Below are positions 53,999-62,877 of a stretch of 64,000 nt of DNA, piece after piece. The stretch comes from Bradyrhizobium sp. Ce-3 (GTDB lineage: Bacteria; Pseudomonadota; Alphaproteobacteria; Rhizobiales; Xanthobacteraceae), in assembly GCF_022835695.1 (NCBI RefSeq), contig NZ_BQUV01000010.1, positions 248,001 to 312,000 on the forward strand, written 5' to 3'. The notes beneath the pieces are model-generated. The model saw nothing but the letters and a program-made list of their open reading frames with translations, did no database searches and was not told the DNA's origin. The position numbers and the translations under genes are program-made. Numbering within the stretch: position 1 is the stretch's first letter; every line of letters starts with the position of its first letter.

Positions 53999-55345
53999 TC
54001 ACGGCTTGGTCGGGTCGAACTTCTTCTCCAGGCCCTTCCAGCAATCCGAGTAATCATCCTGCAGCGTCGACGAGGTCGCGGCGTGCTGCGTCACGCGCTG
54101 CGGGAAACGGGTCTCGAACATGAAGGCCATCGTGCCGGTCAGCTTCACCGGCTTCAGCTCAGAGTTGCTGGCGTGCTCGAAGGCTTCGCGGTCGGGGCCA
54201 TGCGGCAGCATGCAATTGTGCAGCGAGATGCCGCCCGGCACAAAGCCCTGCGGCTTGGCGTCGTAGACGCCATAGATCAGGCCCATGAACTCCGACATGA
54301 TGTTCATGTGGTACCACGGCGGACGGAAGGTGTTGTCGGCCACCATCCAGCGTTCCGGGAAGATCACGAAGTCGATATTCGCGGTGCCGGCGGTTTCCGA
54401 CGGCGAGGTCAGCACCGTGAAGATCGACGGATCGGGATGATCGAAGGCGATGGCGCCGACCGGCGAGAAGGTGCGCAAATCGTATTTGTAGGGCGCGTAA
54501 TTGCCGTGCCAGGCGACCACGTCGATCGGCGAATGGGCGAGCTGCGTCTTGAACAGCGCGCCGCCCCATTTCACGTAAAGTTCGGTCGGGGTGTCCTTGT
54601 CCTCGTAAGCAGCCACCGGCGTCAGGAAGTCGCGCGAATTGGCCAGACAATTCGCACCGATCGGGCCGCGCTCCGGCAGCGTGAAGGCGCCGCCGTAATT
54701 CTCGCAGAGATAGCCGCGAGCCGGCCCGCCGGGAATTTCCACACGGAATTTGACGCCGCGCGGGATCACCACGATCTCGCCCGGCTCGGCATCGATGCGG
54801 CCGAACTCGGTGACCAGACGCAGATTGCCCTGCTGCAGCACGAACATCATCTCGCCGTCGGCATTGTAAAAATGCTGATCAACCATCGATTTGGTGATGA
54901 GATAGATGTGCGCCGCCATGCCGGCCTGGGTATTGGCATCGCCGGCCGTGGTCATGGTCTGCACGCCCTGCAGGAAGGTCATGTCCTGCTTCGGGATCGG
55001 CGCCGGATCCCAGCGCAGTTGCGCGATCGGCATGTCGTATTCGTGGCACGGCGCGGTGCGCCACAGCCCGCCATCCGCCTTGGCGAAACGGCCGGAGTGC
55101 CGCACTGACGGGCGGATGCGATATAGCCAGGAACGCTCATTGGTGCCGCGCGGCGCCGTGAACGGCGAGCCCGACAGCTGCTCGGCATAGAGCCCGTAGG
55201 CGCAGCGCTGCGGCGAGTTGCGCCCCATCGGCAGCGCGCCGGGCAACGCCTCGGTCTCAAAACTGTTGCCGAAGCCGGACATGTAGCCCGGGGTGACCTG
55301 CCCCGAGCTGCGGACGATCTGATCAGGCGAGGTATTGATGTTCAT
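53999..55345 (-). CDS. hmgA: homogentisate 1,2-dioxygenase
   Basis: Cupin-fold iron enzyme of 448 residues that opens the ring of homogentisate to maleylacetoacetate. Diagnostic: [19 protein letters not shown] near the N-terminus, [38 protein letters not shown] and the C-terminal [18 protein letters not shown] and [18 protein letters not shown], which carry the iron ligands. The ATG at 55345 has a strong GGAGG site. It is preceded by two bases from the metallo-beta-lactamase-fold gene and followed by fahA. Confidence 0.96.
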   Translation of the reverse strand: MNINTSPDQIVRSSGQVTPGYMSGFGNSFETEALPGALPMGRNSPQRCAYGLYAEQLSGSPFTAPRGTNERSWLYRIRPSVRHSGRFAKADGGLWRTAPCHEYDMPIAQLRWDPAPIPKQDMTFLQGVQTMTTAGDANTQAGMAAHIYLITKSMVDQHFYNADGEMMFVLQQGNLRLVTEFGRIDAEPGEIVVIPRGVKFRVEIPGGPARGYLCENYGGAFTLPERGPIGANCLANSRDFLTPVAAYEDKDTPTELYVKWGGALFKTQLAHSPIDVVAWHGNYAPYKYDLRTFSPVGAIAFDHPDPSIFTVLTSPSETAGTANIDFVIFPERWMVADNTFRPPWYHMNIMSEFMGLIYGVYDAKPQGFVPGGISLHNCMLPHGPDREAFEHASNSELKPVKLTGTMAFMFETRFPQRVTQHAATSSTLQDDYSDCWKGLEKKFDPTKP

Positions 55346-55347
55346 CA

Positions 55348-56301
55348 CTATCCTCCTTGCAGGGCAGCCCACATTTCCTGGTCGCGCTTGTCGGTCCAGA
55401 TCACGGGATCGTCGATCCCGGACGCCTCGTCATAGGCGCGCGAAACGTTGAACGGCAGGCAGTGCTCGTAAATCGCGAACTTCGAGAACTTCGGATCCAT
55501 CACCTCGCGCGTCGCCGCCATCGATTCCTTCAGGCTGCGGCCCTTGGCAACCGAGGATTCGGCGGCGCCGTAGAGCGAGGTGACGAAATCGCGGGTCATC
55601 GCGATCGCATCGCGCGCCGTTTCGAGGCCCTTCAACGCATCGCCGCGGCCCGGCGCGATCGCCTTCGGATTGAAGGCGCGGATCTCGTTCAAGGTCATCG
55701 GCCATTCGCGCAAATGCGCATCGCCGCAATAGCAGGCCGAGTGGTATTCGATGAGATCTCCGGAGAACATCACCTCGGCATCCGGCACCCAGGCGACGAT
55801 GTCGCCCGACGTGTGCCCCGCGCCGAGCTGCATCAGCCGCACCTCGCGCTTGCCGAGATAGATCGACATCTCGCCTTCGAAGGTCAGCGTCGGCCAGGTC
55901 AGGCCGGGAATGCTGGCGGCATCCTGAAACAGCCGCGGGAAGCGGCCGTATTCGGAATCCCAATCCTGCTGGCCGCGCTCCTCGATCAGGCGATAAGTCT
56001 CCTGCGAGGCGACGATGCCCTGCGCGTGATAGGCGGAAGCGCCGAGCACGCGCACCGCGTGATAATGCGACAGCACGACATATTTGATCGGCTTGTCGGT
56101 GACGGTCTTGACCCGCTCGATCACCTTGTTGGCCATCGCCGGCGTCGCCTGGGCGTCGAACACCAGGCAGCCGTCGTCGCCGACGATCACCGCGGTGTTG
56201 GGATCGCCCTCGGCGGTGAAGGCGTAGAGATCGGTGCCGATCTCGGAGAAAGTGACCTTCTTCTCCGCGAGATCCGTGGTCGATGCAAAACCTTTGGCCA
56301 T
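55348..56301 (-). CDS. metallo-beta-lactamase-fold protein with an altered metal motif
   Basis: Protein of 317 residues with the MBL fold: [58 protein letters not shown] and [15 protein letters not shown]. The usual HxHxDH site reads His79-Tyr-His81-Ala-Val83-Arg84, so the two residues that ligate the second metal are lost; His in GAGHTSGD and Asp in SGDL remain. It may bind a single metal. It lies two bases before hmgA in the homogentisate operon, so it is likely to act in aromatic metabolism, possibly as a lactonase or thioesterase (inference). Confidence 0.8.
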   Translation of the reverse strand: MAKGFASTTDLAEKKVTFSEIGTDLYAFTAEGDPNTAVIVGDDGCLVFDAQATPAMANKVIERVKTVTDKPIKYVVLSHYHAVRVLGASAYHAQGIVASQETYRLIEERGQQDWDSEYGRFPRLFQDAASIPGLTWPTLTFEGEMSIYLGKREVRLMQLGAGHTSGDIVAWVPDAEVMFSGDLIEYHSACYCGDAHLREWPMTLNEIRAFNPKAIAPGRGDALKGLETARDAIAMTRDFVTSLYGAAESSVAKGRSLKESMAATREVMDPKFSKFAIYEHCLPFNVSRAYDEASGIDDPVIWTDKRDQEMWAALQGG

Positions 56302-56329
56302 CAGTTCAATCCTGTCCGTTTGATCAGTG

Positions 56330-56557
56330 CTATTGTTGTTGCTGTTGTTGCTGCTGGCTCGTATCCAGCATGCGCCGCTTCGCCAGTGCGATCGCCTCGC
56401 GCAGCACGTCGAGGTCGCCGATGTGGTTGGCGAGCACCAGAACCAGCGCGGCATCGAGATCCGCGCTCTGCGCCTCGGTGAGGCCGCGATGCGCCTCGAC
56501 GATGGCGCGGAAGGCGTCATCGGGCTTTGCGAAGTTCGAACGGGTCGACAGCGCCAT
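56330..56557 (-). CDS. DUF2783 family protein with a polyglutamine tail
   Basis: Small protein of 75 residues. The first 65 (MALSTRSNFAKPDDAFRAIV, LVLANHIGDLDVLREAIALA) form predicted helices of the DUF2783 family; the tail is eight glutamines encoded by CAG/CAA codons next to the stop. Its function is unknown; it is flanked by the FAD monooxygenase (9 nt upstream) and the MBL-fold gene, so it probably belongs to the same enzyme system. The trinucleotide run can change length by slippage. Confidence 0.8.
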   Translation of the reverse strand: MALSTRSNFAKPDDAFRAIVEAHRGLTEAQSADLDAALVLVLANHIGDLDVLREAIALAKRRMLDTSQQQQQQQQ

Positions 56558-56566
56558 GACTGCTCC

Positions 56567-58192
56567 TCAGCTCACGCCGGCGGCGCGCGCCAGCGCCGCG
56601 TCGAGCGCCGGCCGCGCCGCATTGCGGAAGCGCGCCGCGACATAACCATCCGGCCGCAACAGATAGGCAGTGCCGGGCTCGGCGTCGTAGCGCTTGCCGG
56701 CGAGGCCTTGCGCATCGACCAGTCCGCCCTCGCCACCGACCCGGATGGTGCCGACGCCATCGGGGATGTCGGCAGCCACGCCATTGCCAAACTCCAGCAG
56801 TGTAAAACGCGTTCCCTGCCTGATGAAGACATCGGTGAGATAGGTGGAACCACCGCCCTGCTCGGTCACCGGCGCATCCGGCATCGAGGCGCCCGGTCGC
56901 GGGCCGCCGCGCCAGTCGTCGCGATCCTCACTCGACAGCGGCGTGTCGTACACCGACGGCACCGACAGCCGGCCGCCATTGACCATGCGCTTGCCGAACT
57001 CGGTATCCTCTGCGAGCGACAGCACGGCCTGGCGCAGCCGCGCCTCCTGCTTCGTCACCGGCGCCATGAAATCGGTCGAGCGGGTCGACTCGCGGATGTT
57101 CTCATCCGCCGCGGCACTACGCTCGATGTGATAGCTCTCCAGCAAGCCTTCCGGCGACAGCCGGCGCAGCACGCGGTCGAGCTTCCACGCCAGATTCTCG
57201 GCGTCCTCGAGCCCGGAATTGGCACCGCGCGCGCCGAACGGCGAGACCTGATGCGCGGAGTCGCCGGCGAAGACCACGCGGCCGTGGATGAATCTGGCCA
57301 TCCGGCGGCACTGGAACTTGTACAGCGAGATCCATTCGAACTCGAACTTGTCGTGGCCCAGCATGCGCGCGATCCGCGGCCGGACATTCTCGGGCTGCTT
57401 CTCGGCGACCGGATCGGCATCCGGATTGAGCTGCAGGTCGATCCGCCAGATATCGTCCGGCTGCCTGTGCAGCAGCGCCGAGCGCCCGGCATGGAACGGC
57501 GGATCGAACCAGAACCAGCGCTCGGTCGGAAACGCCGCCGTCATCTTGACGTCGGCGATCAGGAACTGGTCCTCGAACACCTGCCCCGCAAAGTCCGCGC
57601 CGACCATCTGCCGCAGCGACGAACGGGCGCCGTCGCAGGCGACGACAAAGGAAGCGTGCACCTGGTAGGAACCTTCGGGCGTCGCGATGGTCAGCGCGAC
57701 GCCGTCGTTGCGGCTCTCCAGCGCGATCACCTTGTTGCGCCAGCGCAGGTCGATATCAGGCAGCTGCTCGACCCGGTCGACCAGATAGGCCTCGGCATAG
57801 AACTGCTGCAGATTGATGAAGGCGGGCCGCTTGTGGCCTTCCTCAGGCAGCAGATTGAATTGGTAGAGCTGCGCGGCGCCGTGAAAGATCTTGCCGACGC
57901 TCCACACCACGCCTTTCTCGACCATCCGGTCGCCGACGCCGAGGCGATCCCAGAATTCCAGCGAGCGTTTCGAGAAGCAGATCGCGCGCGAGCCCTCGCC
58001 GATCCGGTCGGCATCGTCGAGCAGCACCACGCGCTGGCCGCGTTGCGCAAGGTCGATCGCGAGCGACAATCCCACCGGCCCGGCGCCGACCACGACGACC
58101 GGATGCTCCGCGACATTGGCGCCCGACCGGTCCTGGTCGGGGTGGCGGCGATAGCCGAACTGGGTTTTGGCCTGTGCCGTGCTGGCTGCCAT
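56567..58192 (-). CDS. FAD-dependent aromatic monooxygenase (MhpA/PHBH-like)
   Basis: Flavoprotein hydroxylase of 541 residues of the class A group. FAD-binding motif VVVVGAGPVGLSLAIDLAQR (GxGxxG at 36-41), the second FAD segment CDGARSSLRQMVGADF, and the FAGDSAHQVSPFGARGANSG motif with GD. The substrate domain lies between. Relatives hydroxylate phenolic acids with NAD(P)H and O2. As first gene of an operon that ends with hmgA and fahA, it may form a hydroxylated aromatic acid that feeds into homogentisate (inference). It is divergent from the MarR gene. Confidence 0.87.
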   Translation of the reverse strand: MAASTAQAKTQFGYRRHPDQDRSGANVAEHPVVVVGAGPVGLSLAIDLAQRGQRVVLLDDADRIGEGSRAICFSKRSLEFWDRLGVGDRMVEKGVVWSVGKIFHGAAQLYQFNLLPEEGHKRPAFINLQQFYAEAYLVDRVEQLPDIDLRWRNKVIALESRNDGVALTIATPEGSYQVHASFVVACDGARSSLRQMVGADFAGQVFEDQFLIADVKMTAAFPTERWFWFDPPFHAGRSALLHRQPDDIWRIDLQLNPDADPVAEKQPENVRPRIARMLGHDKFEFEWISLYKFQCRRMARFIHGRVVFAGDSAHQVSPFGARGANSGLEDAENLAWKLDRVLRRLSPEGLLESYHIERSAAADENIRESTRSTDFMAPVTKQEARLRQAVLSLAEDTEFGKRMVNGGRLSVPSVYDTPLSSEDRDDWRGGPRPGASMPDAPVTEQGGGSTYLTDVFIRQGTRFTLLEFGNGVAADIPDGVGTIRVGGEGGLVDAQGLAGKRYDAEPGTAYLLRPDGYVAARFRNAARPALDAALARAAGVS

Positions 58193-58368
58193 TGCGTGAC
58201 CCTGGATGTTCCCTTGTGCCGGCCCTTGTCTGTGGCCCGGGCTCCGGCTTGTGTGACTGGCTTGCGACGGGACCTTGCGGGCCGGCCGCGAGCTTGCTAA
58301 ATTAGTCTCACTTGCAACTATCTTAAACTCCCAGTCGAGCTCGCCGTCAACTCAAATTGGAGGAATTT

Positions 58369-58929
58369 TTGGCCAGGACCTCTGCAAGCCAGCCTCCAGC
58401 CCGCCCGCGCAGCGTCGTGGAAGCGGACGTGCGCGACGATGCCGCGCCGGCCAAGAAACGCCTCGACCTCTTCCACTTCATGCCGTTCCGCCTCAACCGG
58501 CTGGCGGCCGAGGTGTCGTCGGCGCTGTCGAGCGAATATCAGGCGCGCTACGGCCTCGACATTCCCGAGTGGCGGGTGCTCGCGACGCTCGGCTTCCGCA
58601 GCGATCCCTGCAGTGCGCAATACATCGCGCATTGCACCCGCACCCATAAGTCCACCATCAGCCGCGCGGTATCGGCCTTGATGGAGCGCGAGATCGTCGA
58701 GCGCGTCGAGAACGCCGACGACCGCCGCGAATTCCGCCTGCGCCTGACCCGGAAGGGCCAGGCGCTGTACGAAGAGCTGATCCCGCGCCTGCTGCGCAAG
58801 GAGCAGGAGATCCTGTCCTGCCTCTCCGCGCAGGAACGCCGCGATCTCGGACGCCTGCTCGACAAGGTCGAGGCCAGCCTCGACCTGGTGCAGACCAGCG
58901 AAGAGGCCGACGCCAAGGACGTGTATTAG
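58369..58929 (+). CDS. MarR-family transcriptional regulator
   Basis: Regulator of about 186 residues: winged helix with LDIPEWRVLATLGFRSDPCS, IAHCTRTHKSTISRAVSALM as recognition region, and the wing NADDRREFRLRLTRKGQALY. An N-terminal tail of 30 residues is disordered in appearance. A TTG at 58369 preceded by GGAGGA is the likely start; no in-frame ATG is near. It is divergent to the monooxygenase operon across 176 bp, so it is the probable repressor of homogentisate catabolism, responding to an aromatic acid (inference). Confidence 0.87.
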   Translation: MARTSASQPPARPRSVVEADVRDDAAPAKKRLDLFHFMPFRLNRLAAEVSSALSSEYQARYGLDIPEWRVLATLGFRSDPCSAQYIAHCTRTHKSTISRAVSALMEREIVERVENADDRREFRLRLTRKGQALYEELIPRLLRKEQEILSCLSAQERRDLGRLLDKVEASLDLVQTSEEADAKDVY

Positions 58930-58933
58930 GGGT

Positions 58934-59058
58934 CGTCATTCCGGGGCGTGCGCAGCACGAGCCCGGAATCCATTTGTCCACGAAACGCGCGGCTCGATGG
59001 ATGCCGGGCTCTCGCTTCGCGAACCCTCCGATGCGCAATTGCGCACCGGGGAATGACG
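58934..59058. repeat. CGTCATTCC inverted repeat between convergent genes
   Basis: CGTCATTCCGGGG (58934-58946) and CCGGGGAATGACG (59046-59058) are the complementary ends. Inside are GCCCGGAATCCAT, GATGCCGGGCTC and a TGCGCAATTGCGCA hairpin (59032-59045). It is of the same family as the elements at 30402 and 53882. Confidence 0.78.
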
Positions 59059-59067
59059 GGGGGAGAG

Positions 59068-59949
59068 CTACGTTCCCTCGATATGCTTGGCGATCACCGG
59101 GAAATAGTTATCCCCCGATCCCTTGTCGATCGCCTCCTGCAGCACCGTGCCGATCAACTCCGCGCCGCGGATCCTGATGCCGGCGTCGGCGGCGAGCTCC
59201 AGCGCGTAGGACAGATCCTTCAGCGCATATTCGGTCGAGAAGGCGCGCTCGGGAAATACGCCGGGCACGATCGCCTTCAGGCCGTGGTTGCGCAGCGCAA
59301 AACTGTCGGCCGAGCCCTTCGACAGGGTGTCGAGCAAGAGCTTCGGATCGACGCCATTGTGCTTCGCGACCGCGACGGCCTCGGCCAGCGCGTTGACGGT
59401 CTCGAACAGCACCATGTTGTTGAGGATCTTGGTCACCTGCCCGGCGCCGACCTCGCCGCAATTGGTGACGTCGGTGGCGAAGCAGCGGATCAGGGGCTCG
59501 ATCGCGGCGTAGAGCGCCGGCACCGCGCCGACCATCACGCTGAGCGTGCCGTCCTGCGCCGCCTGCCGCGTGCGCGCGATCGGCGCATCGGCCCAGGCCG
59601 CACCCCTGGCCTGCAACTGCGCGGCGAAGTCGCGGGTCTGGCTCACCGAGGATGTACCGAGATCGACCACGATCTGGCCGCTCCTCGCGTTCTTCAGAAT
59701 GCCGTCGCCTTCGAACACCGCGCGCACATGTTTGGCGCTGGGCAGGCAGAGGAACAGCACGTCGCTCTGCTTGATGACGTCGGCGACCGACGCTGCGACC
59801 TCCGCACCATCGGCGCGCACGCGCTGCAGCGGTTCGGCCGCGAGGTCGAACACCACGACGCGCTTGCCACTCTTCCTGACCAGGTTGCGGCAGATCGGCT
59901 CGCCCATCACGCCGAGGCCGATGAACCCGAGAGTCTCGTACTCAGTCAT
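59068..59949 (-). CDS. beta-hydroxyacid dehydrogenase family protein (3-hydroxyisobutyrate dehydrogenase-like)
   Basis: NAD(P)-dependent enzyme of 293 residues. The Rossmann motif is GFIGLGVMGEPICRNLV; VVDLGTSSVSQTRDFAAQL is the signature; the catalytic lysine is Lys174 in GAGQVTKILNN. The substrate loop reads DAPIARTRQAAQDGTL: the usual Ser-Gly-Gly after DAPV is Ala-Arg-Thr at 125-127, so the acid it binds probably differs from 3-hydroxyisobutyrate. It follows the lactonase-like gene by 48 nt on the same strand. Confidence 0.87.
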   Translation of the reverse strand: MTEYETLGFIGLGVMGEPICRNLVRKSGKRVVVFDLAAEPLQRVRADGAEVAASVADVIKQSDVLFLCLPSAKHVRAVFEGDGILKNARSGQIVVDLGTSSVSQTRDFAAQLQARGAAWADAPIARTRQAAQDGTLSVMVGAVPALYAAIEPLIRCFATDVTNCGEVGAGQVTKILNNMVLFETVNALAEAVAVAKHNGVDPKLLLDTLSKGSADSFALRNHGLKAIVPGVFPERAFSTEYALKDLSYALELAADAGIRIRGAELIGTVLQEAIDKGSGDNYFPVIAKHIEGT

Positions 59950-59997
59950 ATCGCTTCTTCTTTTTGACGTTTCTTGATGTGTTGCAGACGCGCCCGG

Positions 59998-60804
59998 CTA
60001 TTTCGCGAACGATCGCGATGGCGCCAGATGCAGCGCGAACGCATCGACCTTGTCGCTGGCGCGCGGATAGATCTCGCTGACGATCGGATCGTGACCGGGG
60101 ATGAAGCGGTCGGGATGACCGGCGAGCCGCTCGACGGTCTCCCAGCCCTGCGCCATGTCGCCGACATTATAGACGATCGGGAACGGGCTCTTCTTGTGCA
60201 GGTTCGCATAATAATGCGCAGCATCCGACGCCAGGACGACCGGCCCGCGCGCGGTCTCGACCCGCACCACCTGCAGGCCGTCGGAATGGCCGCCGACGCG
60301 ATGCACGGTCACACCGGGCGCGATCTCGCCGTCGCCGGAATGGAAGGTGACGCGCTCGCCATAGACGTGGCGCACCATCTGGGTGACGTGCTCGATCGAG
60401 AACGGATGGCGCAGCATGCCGTTGCACATGCAGCGGCCGGTCGCGTAGCTCATCTCGCGTTCCTGCAGATGGAATTTGGCATTCGGAAAGCGATCCAGAT
60501 TGCCGGCGTGGTCATAATGCAGATGGGTGACGATGACGTCGCGGATCGCATCGGCACTGACGCCGAAGCCGGCCAGCGCGTCAACGGGATTGAGCGTCAG
60601 CTTGCGGGCGCGCGCCTTGGCCTCCTCGGCATTGAAGCCGGTGTCGACCAGGATGTCGCGGCCGTGGCCGCGGATCAGCCAGACGAAATAATCCAGGTCC
60701 TGCGCCGTGGTGTCGTGCGGATCGGGCACCAGGAAGTTGAGGTGAGGCGTGCGCGGCGACATTGTCGCATAGCGCAGGGCATAGATCTCGTAGGCGTTTC
60801 CCAT
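59998..60804 (-). CDS. N-acyl homoserine lactonase-like metallo-beta-lactamase family protein
   Basis: Metallohydrolase of about 268 residues. The dinuclear site motif is complete: THLHYDHAGN with His94, His96, Asp98 and His99; later VGGHSDGLQVV, LASDAAHYYANL and FIPGHDPIV supply the remaining ligands. Relatives open the lactone of acyl-homoserine signals. I use the ATG at 60804, where the family sequence starts (MGNAYEIYALRYA); the frame continues upstream for 73 codons with a hydrophobic stretch that is probably chance. It may quench quorum signals or open another lactone. Confidence 0.88.
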   Translation of the reverse strand: MGNAYEIYALRYATMSPRTPHLNFLVPDPHDTTAQDLDYFVWLIRGHGRDILVDTGFNAEEAKARARKLTLNPVDALAGFGVSADAIRDVIVTHLHYDHAGNLDRFPNAKFHLQEREMSYATGRCMCNGMLRHPFSIEHVTQMVRHVYGERVTFHSGDGEIAPGVTVHRVGGHSDGLQVVRVETARGPVVLASDAAHYYANLHKKSPFPIVYNVGDMAQGWETVERLAGHPDRFIPGHDPIVSEIYPRASDKVDAFALHLAPSRSFAK

Positions 60805-61187
60805 CGGTTTCGCTCTTGTTTGCGGTCTTGTTGAATGACTTGTCGTCCCGAACACAAAGCCATCGCCTCGCGCAAAGGTCAAACCGCGCCGACTGCGACG
60901 CGCGCATGACAGGGCGGCCCAAACCACTGCGCAAGCCACTGTGAGTGCAATCACATTATCGGCGCGCAGGAACCTGCACCATGCCGCGACGGCGATGGCC
61001 GCCATGACCGCATGCTGTTGCATTGCGGCCTCGCTGAGATCGCCGCGATAAATGATGATGCCGCAAGCCGTTGACGGGGGTTTGGCCGTGGTTTGATAAT
61101 GCGATATCGCTAGAGTAAGGTTCCCGAGGCGCAGGCTGGAAGCGGCGCCATTTCACTGCAATGCCGCGATCTGGATTTGCCGCGATT
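60805..61187. other. divergent intergenic region
   Basis: The 383 bases between the lactonase-like gene (leftward) and the caspase-fold gene (rightward) hold a candidate promoter at 61071-61100. No gene is clear on the plus strand. On the minus strand the lactonase frame stays open with a hydrophobic segment, but no family similarity supports it. Confidence 0.45.
61071..61100 (+). promoter_or_regulatory. candidate sigma70 promoter of the caspase-fold gene
   Basis: TTGACG (61071-61076), an 18-bp spacer and GATAAT (61095-61100) fit a sigma70 promoter, about 88 bp upstream of the chosen start codon. Confidence 0.5.
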
Positions 61188-62741
61188 ATGAAAATCCGCC
61201 TTGCCTTGCTCGCCACGCTGATCTTTTCAATCGCGTCGCCCACCCTGTCCGTCGCCGCCGGCGATCGCTTCGCGCTGGTCATCGGCAACGCCAAGTATCC
61301 CGATGCCGACGCGCCGCTGAAGGAGCCGGTCAACGACGCCCGCGACGTCGCCGACGAGCTCAAGCGCGACGGCTTCACGGTCGAGGTCGGCGAGAACCTG
61401 ACCGGCGACGGCATGCGCCGCGCCTTCGACCGACTCTACGGCAAGATCAAGCCCGGCTCGGTCGCGCTGGTCTTCTTCTCCGGTTACGGCATCCAGTCGA
61501 ACCGGCAGAGCTACATGATCCCGATCGATGCCCAGATCTGGGCCGAGGCCGACGTTCGCCGCGACGGCTTCAGCCTCGAAACCGTGCTCGGCGAGATCAA
61601 CAGCCGCGGCGCCGGGGTCAAGATCGCCCTGATCGACGCCTCCAGGCGCAACCCGTTCGAGCGCCGCTTCCGCAGCTTCTCGGCCGGCCTCGCCCCGGTG
61701 ATCGCACCCAATGGCACGCTGGTGATGTATTCGGCCGCGCTGTCGTCGGTCGTCTCCGACAATGGCAGCGACCGCAGCCTGTTCGTGCGGGAACTCCTGA
61801 AGGAAATCCGCACCCCCGATTTGATGGCGGAGGAAACGCTGAACCGCACCCGCGTCGGCGTGACCCGGGCCTCGCGGCAGGAACAGGTGCCGTGGATCTC
61901 GTCATCGCTGGCCGAGGATTTCTCGTTCATTCCAGCCGGTGCAGCGTCGAACGCAGCGCCGGCGCCCGCCGCATCGCCGTCGACCGAAGTGGCAACGGCC
62001 CCGCCGGTCGCGCCGCCGCCGGCGCCGCCCGCAGCAACGCCGGCTCCGCCCGCGGCGACCCCGACGGCACCAGCGGCAACCGCGCCGACCCCACCGCCTG
62101 CGCCGCCAAAGCCGCCCGTTGCGACAGCACCGGCGGCACCGCCGCCTGCGCCAAAGGGCCCGGAGGTCGCACTGCCGCCGCCCGCGGCTCCGCCGCCAGT
62201 CGTGATCCAGCCGACGCCGGCCCCGAGCAATTCGCCCGTGCTGGCCGACGATCCGACGATCAAGAGCCTGAGCGACAGGCTCGACAAGAACCCCGATGAC
62301 GCGGCTGCGCTGTATCGCCGCGGCCAGGTCTATGCCAGCAAGGGGGCCTACGACCTCGCGGTGAAGGACTTCAGCAATTCGCTGCGGCTGAACCCGAAGG
62401 ACGTCGAGGCCTATAACAACCGCTGCTGGGTCCGCACCGTGATCGGCGACCTGCAGGCGGCGCTGAAGGACTGCAACGAGGCGCTGCGGCTGCGCCCGAA
62501 TTTCGTCGATGCGCTCGACAGCCGCGGCCTGATGAACCTGAAGGGCGGGCAGAACAAGAACGCCATCGCCGATTTCGACGCCGCGCTGAAGATCAACCCG
62601 CGGCTGACCTCGTCGCTGTACGGGCGCGGCCTCGCCAAGAAGCGCAACGGCGCGGTCGCGGAAGGCGATCTCGACATCGCCAACGCCAAGGCGATGGACC
62701 CGAATATCGTCAAGGAATTCGCCGACTACGGCGTGCATTGA
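61188..62741 (+). CDS. secreted caspase-fold (peptidase C14-like) protein with TPR repeats, catalytic dyad lost
   Basis: Protein of about 517 residues. A Sec signal (MKIRLALLATLIFSIASPTL, cleavage near VAA) is followed by a caspase-like domain from ALVIGNAKYPDADAPLKEPV to about 245. The histidine position reads FFSGYGIQ (Tyr100) and the cysteine position ALIDASRRNPF (Ser152), so both dyad residues are replaced and protease activity is unlikely. A long Ala/Pro linker (about 250-350) leads to TPR repeats (AALYRRGQVYASKGAYDLAV, NRCWVRTVIGDLQAALKDCN, GLMNLKGGQNKNAIADFDAA). It is probably a periplasmic protein-binding scaffold (inference). The OmpA-family gene follows. An ATG at 61161 is also possible. 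Confidence 0.88.
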   Translation: MKIRLALLATLIFSIASPTLSVAAGDRFALVIGNAKYPDADAPLKEPVNDARDVADELKRDGFTVEVGENLTGDGMRRAFDRLYGKIKPGSVALVFFSGYGIQSNRQSYMIPIDAQIWAEADVRRDGFSLETVLGEINSRGAGVKIALIDASRRNPFERRFRSFSAGLAPVIAPNGTLVMYSAALSSVVSDNGSDRSLFVRELLKEIRTPDLMAEETLNRTRVGVTRASRQEQVPWISSSLAEDFSFIPAGAASNAAPAPAASPSTEVATAPPVAPPPAPPAATPAPPAATPTAPAATAPTPPPAPPKPPVATAPAAPPPAPKGPEVALPPPAAPPPVVIQPTPAPSNSPVLADDPTIKSLSDRLDKNPDDAAALYRRGQVYASKGAYDLAVKDFSNSLRLNPKDVEAYNNRCWVRTVIGDLQAALKDCNEALRLRPNFVDALDSRGLMNLKGGQNKNAIADFDAALKINPRLTSSLYGRGLAKKRNGAVAEGDLDIANAKAMDPNIVKEFADYGVH

Positions 62742-62877
62742 CCATGCACCGAGACCGCTCGGCGGCTCGAACCGCCGATGGAATTGCGCGACTAATCAGA
62801 GGGTGCGTGCCGGGCACCGATGCCGGCAATCTCAACAGTTGCATGGAACCGCGCCAGCCTGCGCAGGAGGGACCGAA

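Noticed and set aside
56327-58300. A 657-codon plus-strand frame opposite the FAD monooxygenase
   Set aside because: The opposite strand encodes a complete flavoprotein with FAD motifs. The antisense frame has no domain and no ribosome site.
58297-58325. MarR operator in front of the monooxygenase/MarR pair
   Set aside because: CTAAATTAG (58297-58305) is a 4-1-4 palindrome, and TAGT...ACTA follows, but neither is long or symmetrical enough to call as an operator.
60805-61023. N-terminal extension of the lactonase-like protein with a membrane helix
   Set aside because: The frame is open upstream for 73 codons and contains a hydrophobic stretch, but the family sequence starts at the ATG at 60804 and the extension has no recognisable features.
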